Shown one piece after another: positions 1 through 5,972 of a stretch of DNA of 6,272 nt. Position 1 is the first letter of the stretch, and the number at the start of each line of letters is the position of its first letter. The notes beneath the pieces were generated by a model. The model was not told the origin of the DNA and did no database searches. It saw only the letters and a list, made by a program, of their open reading frames with translations. The stretch comes from an uncultured Ruminococcus sp. GTDB taxonomy: Bacteria; Bacillota; Clostridia; Oscillospirales; Acutalibacteraceae. The stretch is from contig CACYDZ010000077.1 of assembly GCA_902773265.1 (NCBI GenBank), positions 1-6,272 on the forward strand, written 5' to 3'. Position numbers and translations under genes: made by a program.

Positions 1-67
1 GACAGGACTTGAACCTGCGGCATCTACGTCCCTAACGTAGCACTCTACCAAACTGAGTTACATCTCG
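1..67 (-). tRNA. tRNA-Pro, anticodon AGG (3' end cut off by window edge)
   Basis: Read on the minus strand from base 67, this folds as a tRNA. It has a 7-nt acceptor arm (CGAGATG), T8-A9, a D stem ACTC/GAGT with loop AGTTTGGTA (A14, G18-G19, A21), and an anticodon stem CTACG/CGTAG around the loop TTAGGGA. The variable loop has 5 nt, and the T stem GCAGG/CCTGT encloses TTCAAGT. Positions 34-36 read AGG, which decodes proline CCU and possibly other CCN codons. C1 and G37 fit bacterial tRNA-Pro. Only the first base of the 3' acceptor strand is inside the window, so the discriminator base and CCA are not visible. The A34 anticodon is unusual, since bacterial tRNA-Pro normally has UGG, GGG or CGG. 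The tRNA identity is secure, and the anticodon is read directly from the sequence. Confidence 0.93.
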
Positions 68-81
68 TAAACCGCTATGCT

Positions 82-110
82 ATTATACCCTAAGACAAGG
101 GATTTGTCAA
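82..110 (-). promoter_or_regulatory. sigma-A promoter of the tRNA-Pro gene
   Basis: On the minus strand there is a perfect -35 TTGACA (bases 110-105), a 17-bp spacer and a perfect -10 TATAAT (bases 87-82). The expected start is near base 75, about 8 nt before the mature tRNA 5' end at 67. A full-consensus match suits a strongly and constitutively expressed tRNA. It also shows that the tRNA is transcribed separately from metK. Confidence 0.92.
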
Positions 111-150
111 ACCTTTTTTTTAAATTTTTAAAATTTTTTTATTTCACCTG

Positions 151-290
151 TTAAGGGCTGCCGCCCTTGACAATCCTGCCCAAAGGCTCTGCCTTTGGAA
201 ACCGCCACTTTTTTGAAAAAAAGTGGACAAAAAACTTTTCATCGTCACCGCTGACACTTAGCGGAATTTTCCGAACGCTGTGAACCCAAA
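151..290. repeat. mosaic hairpin repeat, left copy (untranslated)
   Basis: Three perfect small hairpins lie in a row: 153-168 (AAGGGC/GCCCTT), 180-198 (CCAAAGGC/GCCTTTGG) and 205-226 (CCACTTTTTT/AAAAAAGTGG). They are followed by a box at 226-286 that recurs at 5992-6052 in the same orientation and with no indels. By hand count 46 of 61 positions match, including GACAAAAAACTTT, TCACCGC, GACACTTAG, CCGAACG and GTGA. The GGGC-hairpin module at 153-168 recurs at the right edge in the opposite orientation (6238-6255). I see no ORF of its own here, because the frame open on the minus strand is a shadow of metK. The rest of the gap between metK and the tRNA (112-150 and 291-343) is A/T-rich, with runs of 7-9 T, and shows nothing else I recognise. 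Confidence 0.75.
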
Positions 291-343
291 ATTCTTGAAA
301 AAGTTCGTGGACTTCAACAGCAACGCCCTTAAATACGGAAATT

Positions 344-374
344 TGCCGTAAAAGGATAATTTCCCTCTACGGCA
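344..374 (-). terminator. putative hairpin terminator after metK
   Basis: The minus-strand RNA can form a 13-bp stem (bases 374-362 with 356-344) around a 5-nt loop, starting 14 nt after the metK stop codon. Two of the pairs are G-U and would be A·C mismatches in plus-strand RNA, so the structure favours transcripts coming from metK. Only a weak, interrupted U-rich stretch follows (AATTTCCGTATTT). It may therefore act as a poor intrinsic terminator or as a 3'-end stabiliser. Confidence 0.5.
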
Positions 375-387
375 CCGCTGTCTGTAT

Positions 388-1572
388 TTATCTTTGCAAT
401 ACGGATTTGATAGCTTCAGTCTTGTCCAGTTTCTCCCACGCAACATCAAGGTCTTCCCTGCCCATATGACCATAAGCCGAAACAGGTCTGTATCTGGTGT
501 TACGCAAATTAAGTGTGTCGATAATAGCGGACGGTCTGAGGTCAAATACTTTATTGACAGCATCGGCAAGTTCTTCATTGGTGTAGTCTGATGTTCCGAA
601 AGCGTCAACAAATACGGATACCGGCTTTGCTACACCAATCGCATATGCAAGCTGTACCTCACACTGTTCGGCAATACCTGCTCCCACAATGTTCTTGGCA
701 ACATATCTAGCTGCATATGCCGCACTTCTGTCAACTTTTGTAGGGTCTTTTCCGCTGAACGCACCGCCACCGTGTCGGGAATATCCACCGTAGGTGTCTA
801 CAATGATTTTTCTTCCTGTAAGTCCGCTGTCCCCTACAGGTCCTCCGATAACAAAGCGTCCCGTAGGATTAATGAAGATTTTCGTGTTTTCGTCCAGCAG
901 TTCTGCGGGAATAACAGGATGGATAACATATTTTTTAATGTCTTTTCTGATTTGTTCCAGTGTGATATTTTCATCATGCTGTGTGGATACAACTACCGTA
1001 TCTACTCTGGCAACTTTGTTATCATGATATTCAATCGTTACCTGTGTCTTTCCGTCAGGTCTGAGATAAGGCAATGTGCCGTCTTTTCTGACCGCTGTAA
1101 GCTGTCTGGCAAGTTTATGGGCATACGAAATCGTTGCGGGCATAAGTTCGGGAGTTTCGTTACAGGCATAACCAAACATCATTCCCTGGTCGCCTGCACC
1201 AATCTGATTGTAAATATCGTTTTTGCCTCCTCTGAGTTCGTAACTGGCATTGACACCCATCGCTATATCAGGCGATTGCTTATCCAACGAAATCATCACT
1301 GCACAACTGTTTCCGTCAAATCCATATTCACCTTTATTATAACCAATTTCATTGACAACTTCTCTTGCTATTGCCGCAGCATCAAAATTTGCTGTTGTGG
1401 AAATTTCTCCCATAATATATATCATACCTGTTGTTACCGTTGTTTCACAAGCAACATGGGCATTTTTGTCCTGTTCCAGTATGGCATCAAGTATTGCATC
1501 TGATATACCATCGCAAATCTTATCGGGGTGTCCTTCTGTTACCGATTCTGATGTAAAAAAATGCTTCATCAT
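388..1572 (-). CDS. metK: S-adenosylmethionine synthase (methionine adenosyltransferase)
   Basis: MetK makes S-adenosylmethionine from methionine and ATP, releasing phosphate and pyrophosphate, as a cytosolic tetramer. The 394-residue product has normal family length. It carries the N-terminal signature with GHPDK at 14-18, the ATP-binding hexapeptide GAGDQG at 125-130, [13 protein letters not shown] at 243-255, the glycine-rich GGGAFSGKD at 268-276 and the C-terminal GHMGRED at 368-374. Two ATG codons are adjacent at the start (1572 and 1569). A purine-rich stretch (AAAGGAAAGGGAAGA) precedes them, so either could be used, and I keep the first. The upstream leader contains a SAM-I riboswitch and terminator behind a consensus promoter, so the enzyme's own product should repress its transcription. 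The gene is a single unit, with a strong hairpin just after the stop. No anomaly is seen. Confidence 0.98.
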   Translation of the reverse strand: MMKHFFTSESVTEGHPDKICDGISDAILDAILEQDKNAHVACETTVTTGMIYIMGEISTTANFDAAAIAREVVNEIGYNKGEYGFDGNSCAVMISLDKQSPDIAMGVNASYELRGGKNDIYNQIGAGDQGMMFGYACNETPELMPATISYAHKLARQLTAVRKDGTLPYLRPDGKTQVTIEYHDNKVARVDTVVVSTQHDENITLEQIRKDIKKYVIHPVIPAELLDENTKIFINPTGRFVIGGPVGDSGLTGRKIIVDTYGGYSRHGGGAFSGKDPTKVDRSAAYAARYVAKNIVGAGIAEQCEVQLAYAIGVAKPVSVFVDAFGTSDYTNEELADAVNKVFDLRPSAIIDTLNLRNTRYRPVSAYGHMGREDLDVAWEKLDKTEAIKSVLQR

Positions 1573-1611
1573 TCTTCCCTTTCCTTTCCAAACCTCTTGC
1601 TGTGATTTTTA

Positions 1612-1650
1612 CACAAAAAAATAACCTTTCCGATATCCGAAAGGTTATTT
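1612..1650 (-). terminator. riboswitch-controlled intrinsic terminator in the metK leader
   Basis: On the minus strand a perfect 12-bp stem (AAATAACCTTTC at plus 1619-1630 against 1639-1650) encloses an 8-nt loop. It is followed by a run of seven U (bases 1621-1615, partly in the stem). It lies between the SAM-I aptamer (ending at 1658) and the metK start at 1572, which is the standard position of an S-box expression platform. It also blocks read-through from the genes upstream. Confidence 0.93.
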
Positions 1651-1657
1651 CTGTTAA

Positions 1658-1801
1658 GCTCATCTTTCGGTTATACCGCAGAATTTGGCACCTTACTCTT
1701 TCAATTTACATTTCAATATGGATAGATTAAATGCAATCCATTCCTCTCAAGCAGGTTGTCGGACTTCTCAGGGTCTGTTCCCTCCGTCACTCTTGATAAA
1801 C
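1658..1801 (-). promoter_or_regulatory. SAM-I (S-box) riboswitch aptamer controlling metK
   Basis: The minus strand matches the SAM-I aptamer. P1 is GTTTATC (1801-1795) with GATGAGC (1664-1658). Next comes AAGAGTGACGGAGGGAACAG, then CCCTGAGAAGTCCGACAACC. A variable P3 hairpin carries ATGGAT/ATCCAT arms, followed by the conserved GGTGCCAAATTCTGC and a 4-bp P4 (CGGT/ACCG at 1678-1668). SAM binding stabilises P1 and lets the downstream terminator form, switching metK off. A visible antiterminator supports this: CCGAAAG at 1670-1664, which takes in the P4 3' arm, J4/1 and the first P1 base, is complementary to CTTTCGG at 1643-1637 in the terminator. A covariance-model search was not possible here, but the conserved core is clear by eye. 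Confidence 0.95.
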
Positions 1802-1824
1802 AGTTATTCAATTTGTCTTGAGGT

Positions 1825-1853
1825 ATTATAAGGATTTTACTGTATTTTGTCAA
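1825..1853 (-). promoter_or_regulatory. sigma-A promoter of the metK leader
   Basis: On the minus strand, TTGACA (1853-1848), a 17-bp spacer and TATAAT (1830-1825) match consensus exactly. Transcription should begin near 1818, about 17 nt before the riboswitch P1 helix. The -35 box lies only 19 bp past the stop codon of the upstream small gene, with no terminator seen between them. Confidence 0.92.
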
Positions 1854-1872
1854 GTGCAAAATTCAACAAAAT

Positions 1873-2127
1873 TCATAAATATTTTTTACCCTCTTCTGTA
1901 ACGGATTTAGCCGAAAATTCCAGTAATTCACTGCAACCAAATCTTGAACTTGCCTTTATCATACCGTTCCGCCTTAACCATTCCAGAATTTCTCCTATCT
2001 CTTTGACCGAATATCGCTTGCATTTCGATGTGGCAATAACATCTTTGAATGTCGCTATGGGTTTCTTTTCCAGAATTTCATTGACTGAAATCAGTACATC
2101 TCTTATACGAATATCATGAATATCCAA
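1873..2127 (-). CDS. small putative winged-helix DNA-binding protein, TTG start
   Basis: I do not recognise the family. The 84-residue product is charged and has no membrane segment or signal peptide. Its layout suggests a small winged helix: helices at about 9-19 and 27-34, then SVKEIGEILEWLRRNGMIK at 40-58 as a candidate helix-turn-helix unit. A strand-like LLEFSAKSV (68-76) and a closing TEEGKKYL (77-84) resemble the wing and last helix of MarR/PadR-like folds. The start is TTG at 2127, supported by a perfect AGGAGG with an 8-nt gap. The only later in-frame ATG (residue 56) would remove most of the fold. It follows the DUF6273-like gene by 74 bp in the same direction and could share its transcript. 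A regulatory role is inference only, and its target is unknown. Confidence 0.72.
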   Translation of the reverse strand: MDIHDIRIRDVLISVNEILEKKPIATFKDVIATSKCKRYSVKEIGEILEWLRRNGMIKASSRFGCSELLEFSAKSVTEEGKKYL

Positions 2128-2135
2128 CTGAACTT

Positions 2136-2141
2136 CCTCCT
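2136..2141 (-). promoter_or_regulatory. ribosome binding site that fixes the TTG start at 2127
   Basis: A full AGGAGG on the minus strand ends 8 nt before TTG at 2127-2125. No ATG or GTG lies in that frame at a suitable distance. The site therefore both supports the small gene as real and sets its non-ATG start. Confidence 0.8.
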
Positions 2142-2201
2142 CGTTGAACTATGGAGTAAACTTTCGTAATTGACTAAATCACTGTCAAACAACATATAAA
2201 G

Positions 2202-2879
2202 TTACATTTCTCTTATTTTTTCCACATCTATCCACATAACGGCTCTGACACCTACTTCATCCGAATCATGCGGAAGACTATCTAAAACCATCTTTGAATC
2301 TGCATAACCTTGAACCACAAGATTTTCCTCTTCAGTTTCTCCGGAATCTCTCAACCAATAGAAACAGTACATTAAATCTAAAGTAGGTATGTTGTCATCA
2401 GAATGTTCAGAAATCAAACCTCTTCCTATCTTCAAATGCTCCGGTATATTTTCAATCTCCTCTAACGCAGGTACATACAGTTTATCTTTCGTAATGATGT
2501 ATTCGGAATTATTCGTTTTTGTCTTCACATCTGTGGTAAGTATGGCATTTCGCTCGCTCTCGTTGAAACAATCATGAAAATATGTATTATTGAGGTTATA
2601 TCGGATTTCCGTATCTTCCCAAGTAGCTGTGTTTTCATAGCCTTGCAAAGACCAATAGCCTGTATGTTCAAAGAAGAAATATGACAACAGTTTCAGCTTG
2701 TGTTCTTTCCTGTCAATCACATGCCAAAGCATCGGAAAACGAACAGCTGTATCCGAAGAATCAATGATTGGTACAAAAGAACCGAAAGTAAGACAATCTC
2801 CGATATTCAATTGCAACATTTTCTTGTAAATATTACCATATATTGTTCCCCACATCGAACTACCATTTGTAATCAGCAT
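2202..2879 (-). CDS. DUF6273-like protein of unknown function
   Basis: The 225-residue product has the pattern I associate with DUF6273. A GDCLTFGSF segment (27-35) and WHVID (52-56) are followed by the core TWEDTEIRYNLNNTYF (86-101) and F-x-x-SERNAIL (105-114). Then come KDKLYVPALEEI (131-142), FYWLRDSG (173-180) and the closing GVRAVMWID (210-218). The role of this domain is not known to me. It often occurs in large or secreted proteins of gut Clostridia. Here it stands alone without signal peptide or membrane helix, so a cytoplasmic protein is inferred. The ATG at 2879 has GGAGG 10 nt upstream. Another start at Met21 would begin closer to the usual domain edge but lacks as good a site. The gene sits between gpmI and the small winged-helix-like gene, downstream of an inverted-repeat element. 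Family assignment is from memory of the motif pattern. Confidence 0.78.
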   Translation of the reverse strand: MLITNGSSMWGTIYGNIYKKMLQLNIGDCLTFGSFVPIIDSSDTAVRFPMLWHVIDRKEHKLKLLSYFFFEHTGYWSLQGYENTATWEDTEIRYNLNNTYFHDCFNESERNAILTTDVKTKTNNSEYIITKDKLYVPALEEIENIPEHLKIGRGLISEHSDDNIPTLDLMYCFYWLRDSGETEEENLVVQGYADSKMVLDSLPHDSDEVGVRAVMWIDVEKIREM

Positions 2880-2915
2880 AACTCAAAATCCTCCATTGGT
2901 ATTGCAAATTGCATA

Positions 2916-3017
2916 CACCAGTTTCCAAATTTTAATTTCCGATACTACATAATAATGTATATCTAATTGGTTATTTATACAGCATTTAGTATAAATTTAA
3001 AAAATTGGAAACTGGTG
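2916..3017. repeat. 102-bp element bounded by perfect 13-bp inverted repeats
   Basis: CACCAGTTTCCAA at 2916-2928 is exactly complementary to TTGGAAACTGGTG at 3005-3017. After one mismatch the pairing continues for 4 more bases (2930-2933 with 3000-3003). The interior is almost pure A/T and includes two short hairpins, ACAT/ATGT at 2947-2958 and TATAC/GTATA at 2976-2993. It lies in the 192-bp gap between the gpmI stop and the DUF6273-like start. No flanking target duplication is evident. It could be a small non-autonomous mobile element, a long-range hairpin ending the gpmI transcript, or a paired operator for the next gene. A separate odd palindrome, TGCAAATTGCA, lies at 2903-2913. Confidence 0.7.
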
Positions 3018-3071
3018 CTTTAAATAAGAAATTTTAAAATTTGATGTTTACTGATATTAAGGAATTAATGC

Positions 3072-4595
3072 CTAATTGCCGACGATAAGACTTTGACCTG
3101 TCATTTCTTTGGGCTGAGGAATGTTCATCATCTGTAACATTGTAGGAACCAAATCAGAAAGTTTTCCGCCCTCTTGTTTGAGTTTGCAGTCGTAACCGAC
3201 AATGCAAAGCGGAACAACATTGGTAGTATGAGCAGTAAAAGGACTGCCGTCTGTATCAATCATCTTGTCAGCATTGCCGTGGTCAGCGGTGATGAGGGTG
3301 ATACCGCCCATCTCATTGACCGCACCTACTACTCTGCCGACACATTCGTCAACTGCCTCGACTGCTTTTACCGCAGCATCAAATACACCTGTATGACCTA
3401 CCATATCGCAGTTGGCAAAATTAAGAATAACCGCATCATATTTACCGCTTTTTATTCTTTCCACAACTTTGTCGCAGACTTCATAAGCACTCATTTCGGG
3501 CTGTAAATCGTAAGTAGCGACTTTCGGTGAAGCAACAAGCACTCTGTCCTCACCCTCATACGGTGCTTCTATACCGCCGTTGAAAAAGAAAGTAACATGG
3601 GCATATTTTTCTGTTTCGGCAATTCTAAGCTGTGTCTTTCCGAGTGACGCAAGATATTCGCCAAAGGTATTGTTCAGTTCCTGTGATTTGAATGCAATCT
3701 CTACATTCGGCATAGTTGCGTCATATTCTGTCATGCAGACAAAATATAACGGGAACATTCCGTTCCGTCTTTCAAAGCCTTTAAAATCGGGGTCAACAAA
3801 AGTTCTGGTGATTTCTCTGGCACGGTCAGGACGGAAATTGATAAATACTATGGAATCATTTGCTTTTATCGGTTCTGCACCGTCAATGACCGTCGGAATG
3901 ACAAACTCATCTGTCACACCGTCAGCATAGGAATCTTCCATGCACTTGACAGCACAACAACAATGTTTTCCCTCACCATAAACCATTGCTGAATAGGCTT
4001 TTTCTACTCTGTCCCAGTTGGTATCTCTGTCCATAGCGTAATATCTGCCCTCAACGGTAGCAATTTTTCCTACACCGATTTCTTTCATTTTGTCAAGACA
4101 TTCGGCGATGTAGTCTTTACCGCTTGTAGGCGGAACATCACGACCGTCCATAAAAGCATGATAGAATACTTTTTCGACATTCTGTTTTTTCGCAAGACTG
4201 AGCAAAGCATACAGATGACCGTTGAAACTGTGTACACCACCATCAGAGGTAAGTCCCATAATGTGCAAAGCGGAATTGTTTTTCTTTACATTTTCGATAG
4301 CACTTAACAGAACTTCGTTGGTGTCAAATTCACCGTCCTGAATAGCTTTGGTAATCCTCGTCAAATCCTGATAGACAATTCTTCCTGCACCCATGTTGGT
4401 GTGACCAACTTCACTGTTACCCATCTGACCGTCAGGCAAACCTACCGCAAGTCCTGATGCACCAATCGTTGTATAGGGATTTTCGGAAAAGAATTTATCT
4501 AAATTGGGTTTCTTAGCGGTTGTGATGGCATTACCGCTTGTGGCAGGAGCAATACCATAACCGTCCATAATAATTAAGACTGTAGGTTTTTTCAT
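3072..4595 (-). CDS. gpmI: 2,3-bisphosphoglycerate-independent phosphoglycerate mutase
   Basis: GpmI interconverts 3- and 2-phosphoglycerate in glycolysis through a phosphoserine intermediate, using two Mn2+ ions. The 507-residue length is typical. Visible active-site features are the metal ligand D11 in MDGYG, the catalytic S61 in MGNSEVGHTNMGAGR, H122, the RD pair at 152-153, R184 and R190. The FRPDRAR loop (254-260), K330, D397/H401 in NCDMVGHTG, D438-H439 in TADHGNAD and H456 are also present. The ATG at 4595 has AGGAGG with an 8-nt gap. The gene begins 20 bp after the pyrE stop, so cotranscription with tpiA and pyrE is likely. One oddity is a cysteine cluster, HCCCAVKC at 211-218, in a region that is usually acidic and variable in this family. 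No clear terminator follows, only A/T-rich sequence and the inverted-repeat element. Confidence 0.98.
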   Translation of the reverse strand: MKKPTVLIIMDGYGIAPATSGNAITTAKKPNLDKFFSENPYTTIGASGLAVGLPDGQMGNSEVGHTNMGAGRIVYQDLTRITKAIQDGEFDTNEVLLSAIENVKKNNSALHIMGLTSDGGVHSFNGHLYALLSLAKKQNVEKVFYHAFMDGRDVPPTSGKDYIAECLDKMKEIGVGKIATVEGRYYAMDRDTNWDRVEKAYSAMVYGEGKHCCCAVKCMEDSYADGVTDEFVIPTVIDGAEPIKANDSIVFINFRPDRAREITRTFVDPDFKGFERRNGMFPLYFVCMTEYDATMPNVEIAFKSQELNNTFGEYLASLGKTQLRIAETEKYAHVTFFFNGGIEAPYEGEDRVLVASPKVATYDLQPEMSAYEVCDKVVERIKSGKYDAVILNFANCDMVGHTGVFDAAVKAVEAVDECVGRVVGAVNEMGGITLITADHGNADKMIDTDGSPFTAHTTNVVPLCIVGYDCKLKQEGGKLSDLVPTMLQMMNIPQPKEMTGQSLIVGN

Positions 4596-4615
4596 TCTGT
4601 AAACCTCCTAGACCG

Positions 4616-5146
4616 TTATTCCCCGACCTGTTCTTTGATGTAGTCCATTGTGAATGCGGGAATTAGTTTTAGTCCTGCTTCGGCAAGGATATCAGTAGCT
4701 TTGTCAGCTCTCTGAATAACACAAAGTACACTGTCAATGACAGCTCCCTTTTTTCTGAGTTCTTCCGCACCTTTGATGATAGCTCCGCCTGTGGTGACAA
4801 CATCTTCGATTATCAGGACACGCTTACCTGTAACATCTGTACCTTCGGCAAGTTTACAGGTTCCGTATTCTTTAGCCTTTTTTCTGACGAATGCGGCAGG
4901 CATACCTGTATTGGCTGAAATAGCCGTCACAACAGGAATACCACCCATTTCCAGACCTGCCAGAACTTCTGTACCTTCGGGGATAAGTTCAGACATAATT
5001 TTGGCAATTTCTTTTAAAACAACAGGATTGGCTTCAAAGAGATACTTGTCAAAATATTCGTTGGAAATCTGTCCTGACCTTAAAAGAAATTCTCCTGTGA
5101 TATGAGAAAGTTCGTATATTTTTTTAGCGACTTCTGATTTTGTCAT
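4616..5146 (-). CDS. pyrE: orotate phosphoribosyltransferase
   Basis: PyrE joins orotate to PRPP to give orotidine 5'-phosphate in de novo UMP synthesis. The PRPP-binding motif VLIIEDVVTTGGA is at 110-122, the lysine-rich catalytic loop VRKKAKEYGT at 87-96, and GLEMGGIPV at 64-72 lies in the core. I start at ATG 5146, giving 176 residues, because GGAGTGAT lies 11 nt upstream. The in-frame GTG at 5158 would overlap that ribosome site and has none of its own, and it would add only four residues (180 in all). The gene sits between tpiA (24 bp upstream) and gpmI (20 bp downstream) rather than with other pyr genes, apparently in one operon. No PyrR-type leader is visible in these short gaps, so any pyrimidine control must come from elsewhere. 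Confidence 0.95.
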   Translation of the reverse strand: MTKSEVAKKIYELSHITGEFLLRSGQISNEYFDKYLFEANPVVLKEIAKIMSELIPEGTEVLAGLEMGGIPVVTAISANTGMPAAFVRKKAKEYGTCKLAEGTDVTGKRVLIIEDVVTTGGAIIKGAEELRKKGAVIDSVLCVIQRADKATDILAEAGLKLIPAFTMDYIKEQVGE

Positions 5147-5157
5147 ATTGAAAATCA

Positions 5158-5161
5158 CTCC
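5158..5161 (-). promoter_or_regulatory. ribosome binding site that favours the pyrE ATG start
   Basis: GGAG on the minus strand (5161-5158, extending as GGAGTGAT) lies 11 nt before ATG 5146. The in-frame GTG at 5158-5156 shares its last G, so the GTG cannot use this site. This favours the shorter protein. Confidence 0.6.
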
Positions 5162-5170
5162 GTTAAGAAA

Positions 5171-5938
5171 TTATTTGCTTGCTGCTGATACAATAGCGGC
5201 AAATTTGCCGGCTACCAGTGATGCACCACCGATAAGACCACCGTCTACATTTTCTTTGGAAAGGAGTGCTTCTGCATTTCCATCGTTCATTGAACCACCG
5301 TACTGAATGGTAATACCGTCAGCAATTTCCTGACCGTAGATTTTTGCCAGCGTTTCTCTGATTAATGCACAGACTTCTTCTGCCTGGTCATCGGTAGCGG
5401 TTACGCCTGTACCGATTGCCCATACGGGTTCATACGCAATGATGACATTTTTGACTTCTTCTGCCGAAACATCAAACAAATCCAGTTTAATCTGTCTTGC
5501 GACAACTTCTTCTGTAATGTTGCACTTGCGTTCCCAAAGGAGTTCGCCAACGCATACGATAGGTTTCAAGCCTGCTTTCAGAACAGCTTTTGTTCTCTTG
5601 TTTACGGTCTCATCTGTTTCACCGAAATACTGTCTTCTTTCACTGTGACCCAGTACAACATATTCAACGCCAAGTTCTTTGAGCATACCTGTGGAAATTT
5701 CGCCCGTGAAAGCTCCTTTTTCTTCCCAGTGACAGTTTTCAGCACCGATTTTGATGTTTGTTCCTTTTACGGTATCAACTGCTGTACAGATGTCAACATA
5801 AGGTACACAAGCAATAACTTCACAGTCTGCATCTTTTACCAACGGTATCATTTCCTCCAGAAGTACCTTTGCTTCTGACGGTGTTTTATTCATTTTCCAG
5901 TTGCCTGCAATAACGGCTTTTCTGAGTTTCTTGTTCAT
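5171..5938 (-). CDS. tpiA: triosephosphate isomerase
   Basis: TpiA interconverts dihydroxyacetone phosphate and glyceraldehyde 3-phosphate, as a (beta/alpha)8 barrel dimer in the cytosol. Active-site residues are all present: N13 and K15 in GNWKMN, H98 in GHSERR, and E170 in AYEPVWAIGTG (168-178), whose end is the mobile loop 6. The phosphate-binding YGGSMN (213-218) and GGLIGGASL (233-241) are also intact. The 255-residue length is typical. ATG 5938 is preceded by AAAGGAA at about 10 nt. The segment GELLWERK (131-138) differs slightly from the usual GE-x-LEER form. It is the first gene of the tpiA-pyrE-gpmI run. Its upstream region is occupied by the repeat family from base 5973, with only a weak promoter candidate, so the promoter could also lie beyond the window. 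Confidence 0.98.
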   Translation of the reverse strand: MNKKLRKAVIAGNWKMNKTPSEAKVLLEEMIPLVKDADCEVIACVPYVDICTAVDTVKGTNIKIGAENCHWEEKGAFTGEISTGMLKELGVEYVVLGHSERRQYFGETDETVNKRTKAVLKAGLKPIVCVGELLWERKCNITEEVVARQIKLDLFDVSAEEVKNVIIAYEPVWAIGTGVTATDDQAEEVCALIRETLAKIYGQEIADGITIQYGGSMNDGNAEALLSKENVDGGLIGGASLVAGKFAAIVSAASK

Positions 5939-5972
5939 AAATAAACATTCCTTTCTTTAGTTTAAGCATTGT

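Noticed and set aside
1..290. tRNA gene with adjacent repeats as an attachment site for an integrated element
   Set aside because: No integrase, no duplicated tRNA end and no mobile cargo are visible in the window.
258..611. Minus-strand frame overlapping the metK 3' end
   Set aside because: It overlaps metK in another frame and runs into repeat sequence. No good ribosome site or recognisable motif is present.
772..1503. Long open frame on the plus strand opposite metK (243 codons)
   Set aside because: It is antisense to a clear metK, and its product is rich in Cys, Phe and Ile with no family pattern. The same holds for the plus-strand frames at 394-591, 794-1027 and 1352-1624.
1847..2119. 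Plus-strand 90-codon frame opposite the small winged-helix-like gene
   Set aside because: The minus-strand frame has a perfect AGGAGG at proper spacing and a plausible fold, whereas this frame has neither.
2183..2188. TTGACA on the minus strand upstream of the small gene
   Set aside because: No acceptable -10 box lies 15-19 bp further on, so I do not call a promoter there.
2700..2966. Plus-strand frame across the DUF6273-like gene start
   Set aside because: It is antisense to a better-supported gene and runs into the A/T-rich gap. The frame at 2389-2577 is rejected for the same reason.
5147..5158. GTG start giving a four-residue longer PyrE
   Set aside because: The GTG overlaps the only ribosome site, while the ATG at 5146 is correctly spaced from it.
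3174..5878. Several plus-strand frames opposite gpmI, pyrE and tpiA
   Set aside because: All are shadows of well-identified enzymes on the other strand and have no motif of their own.
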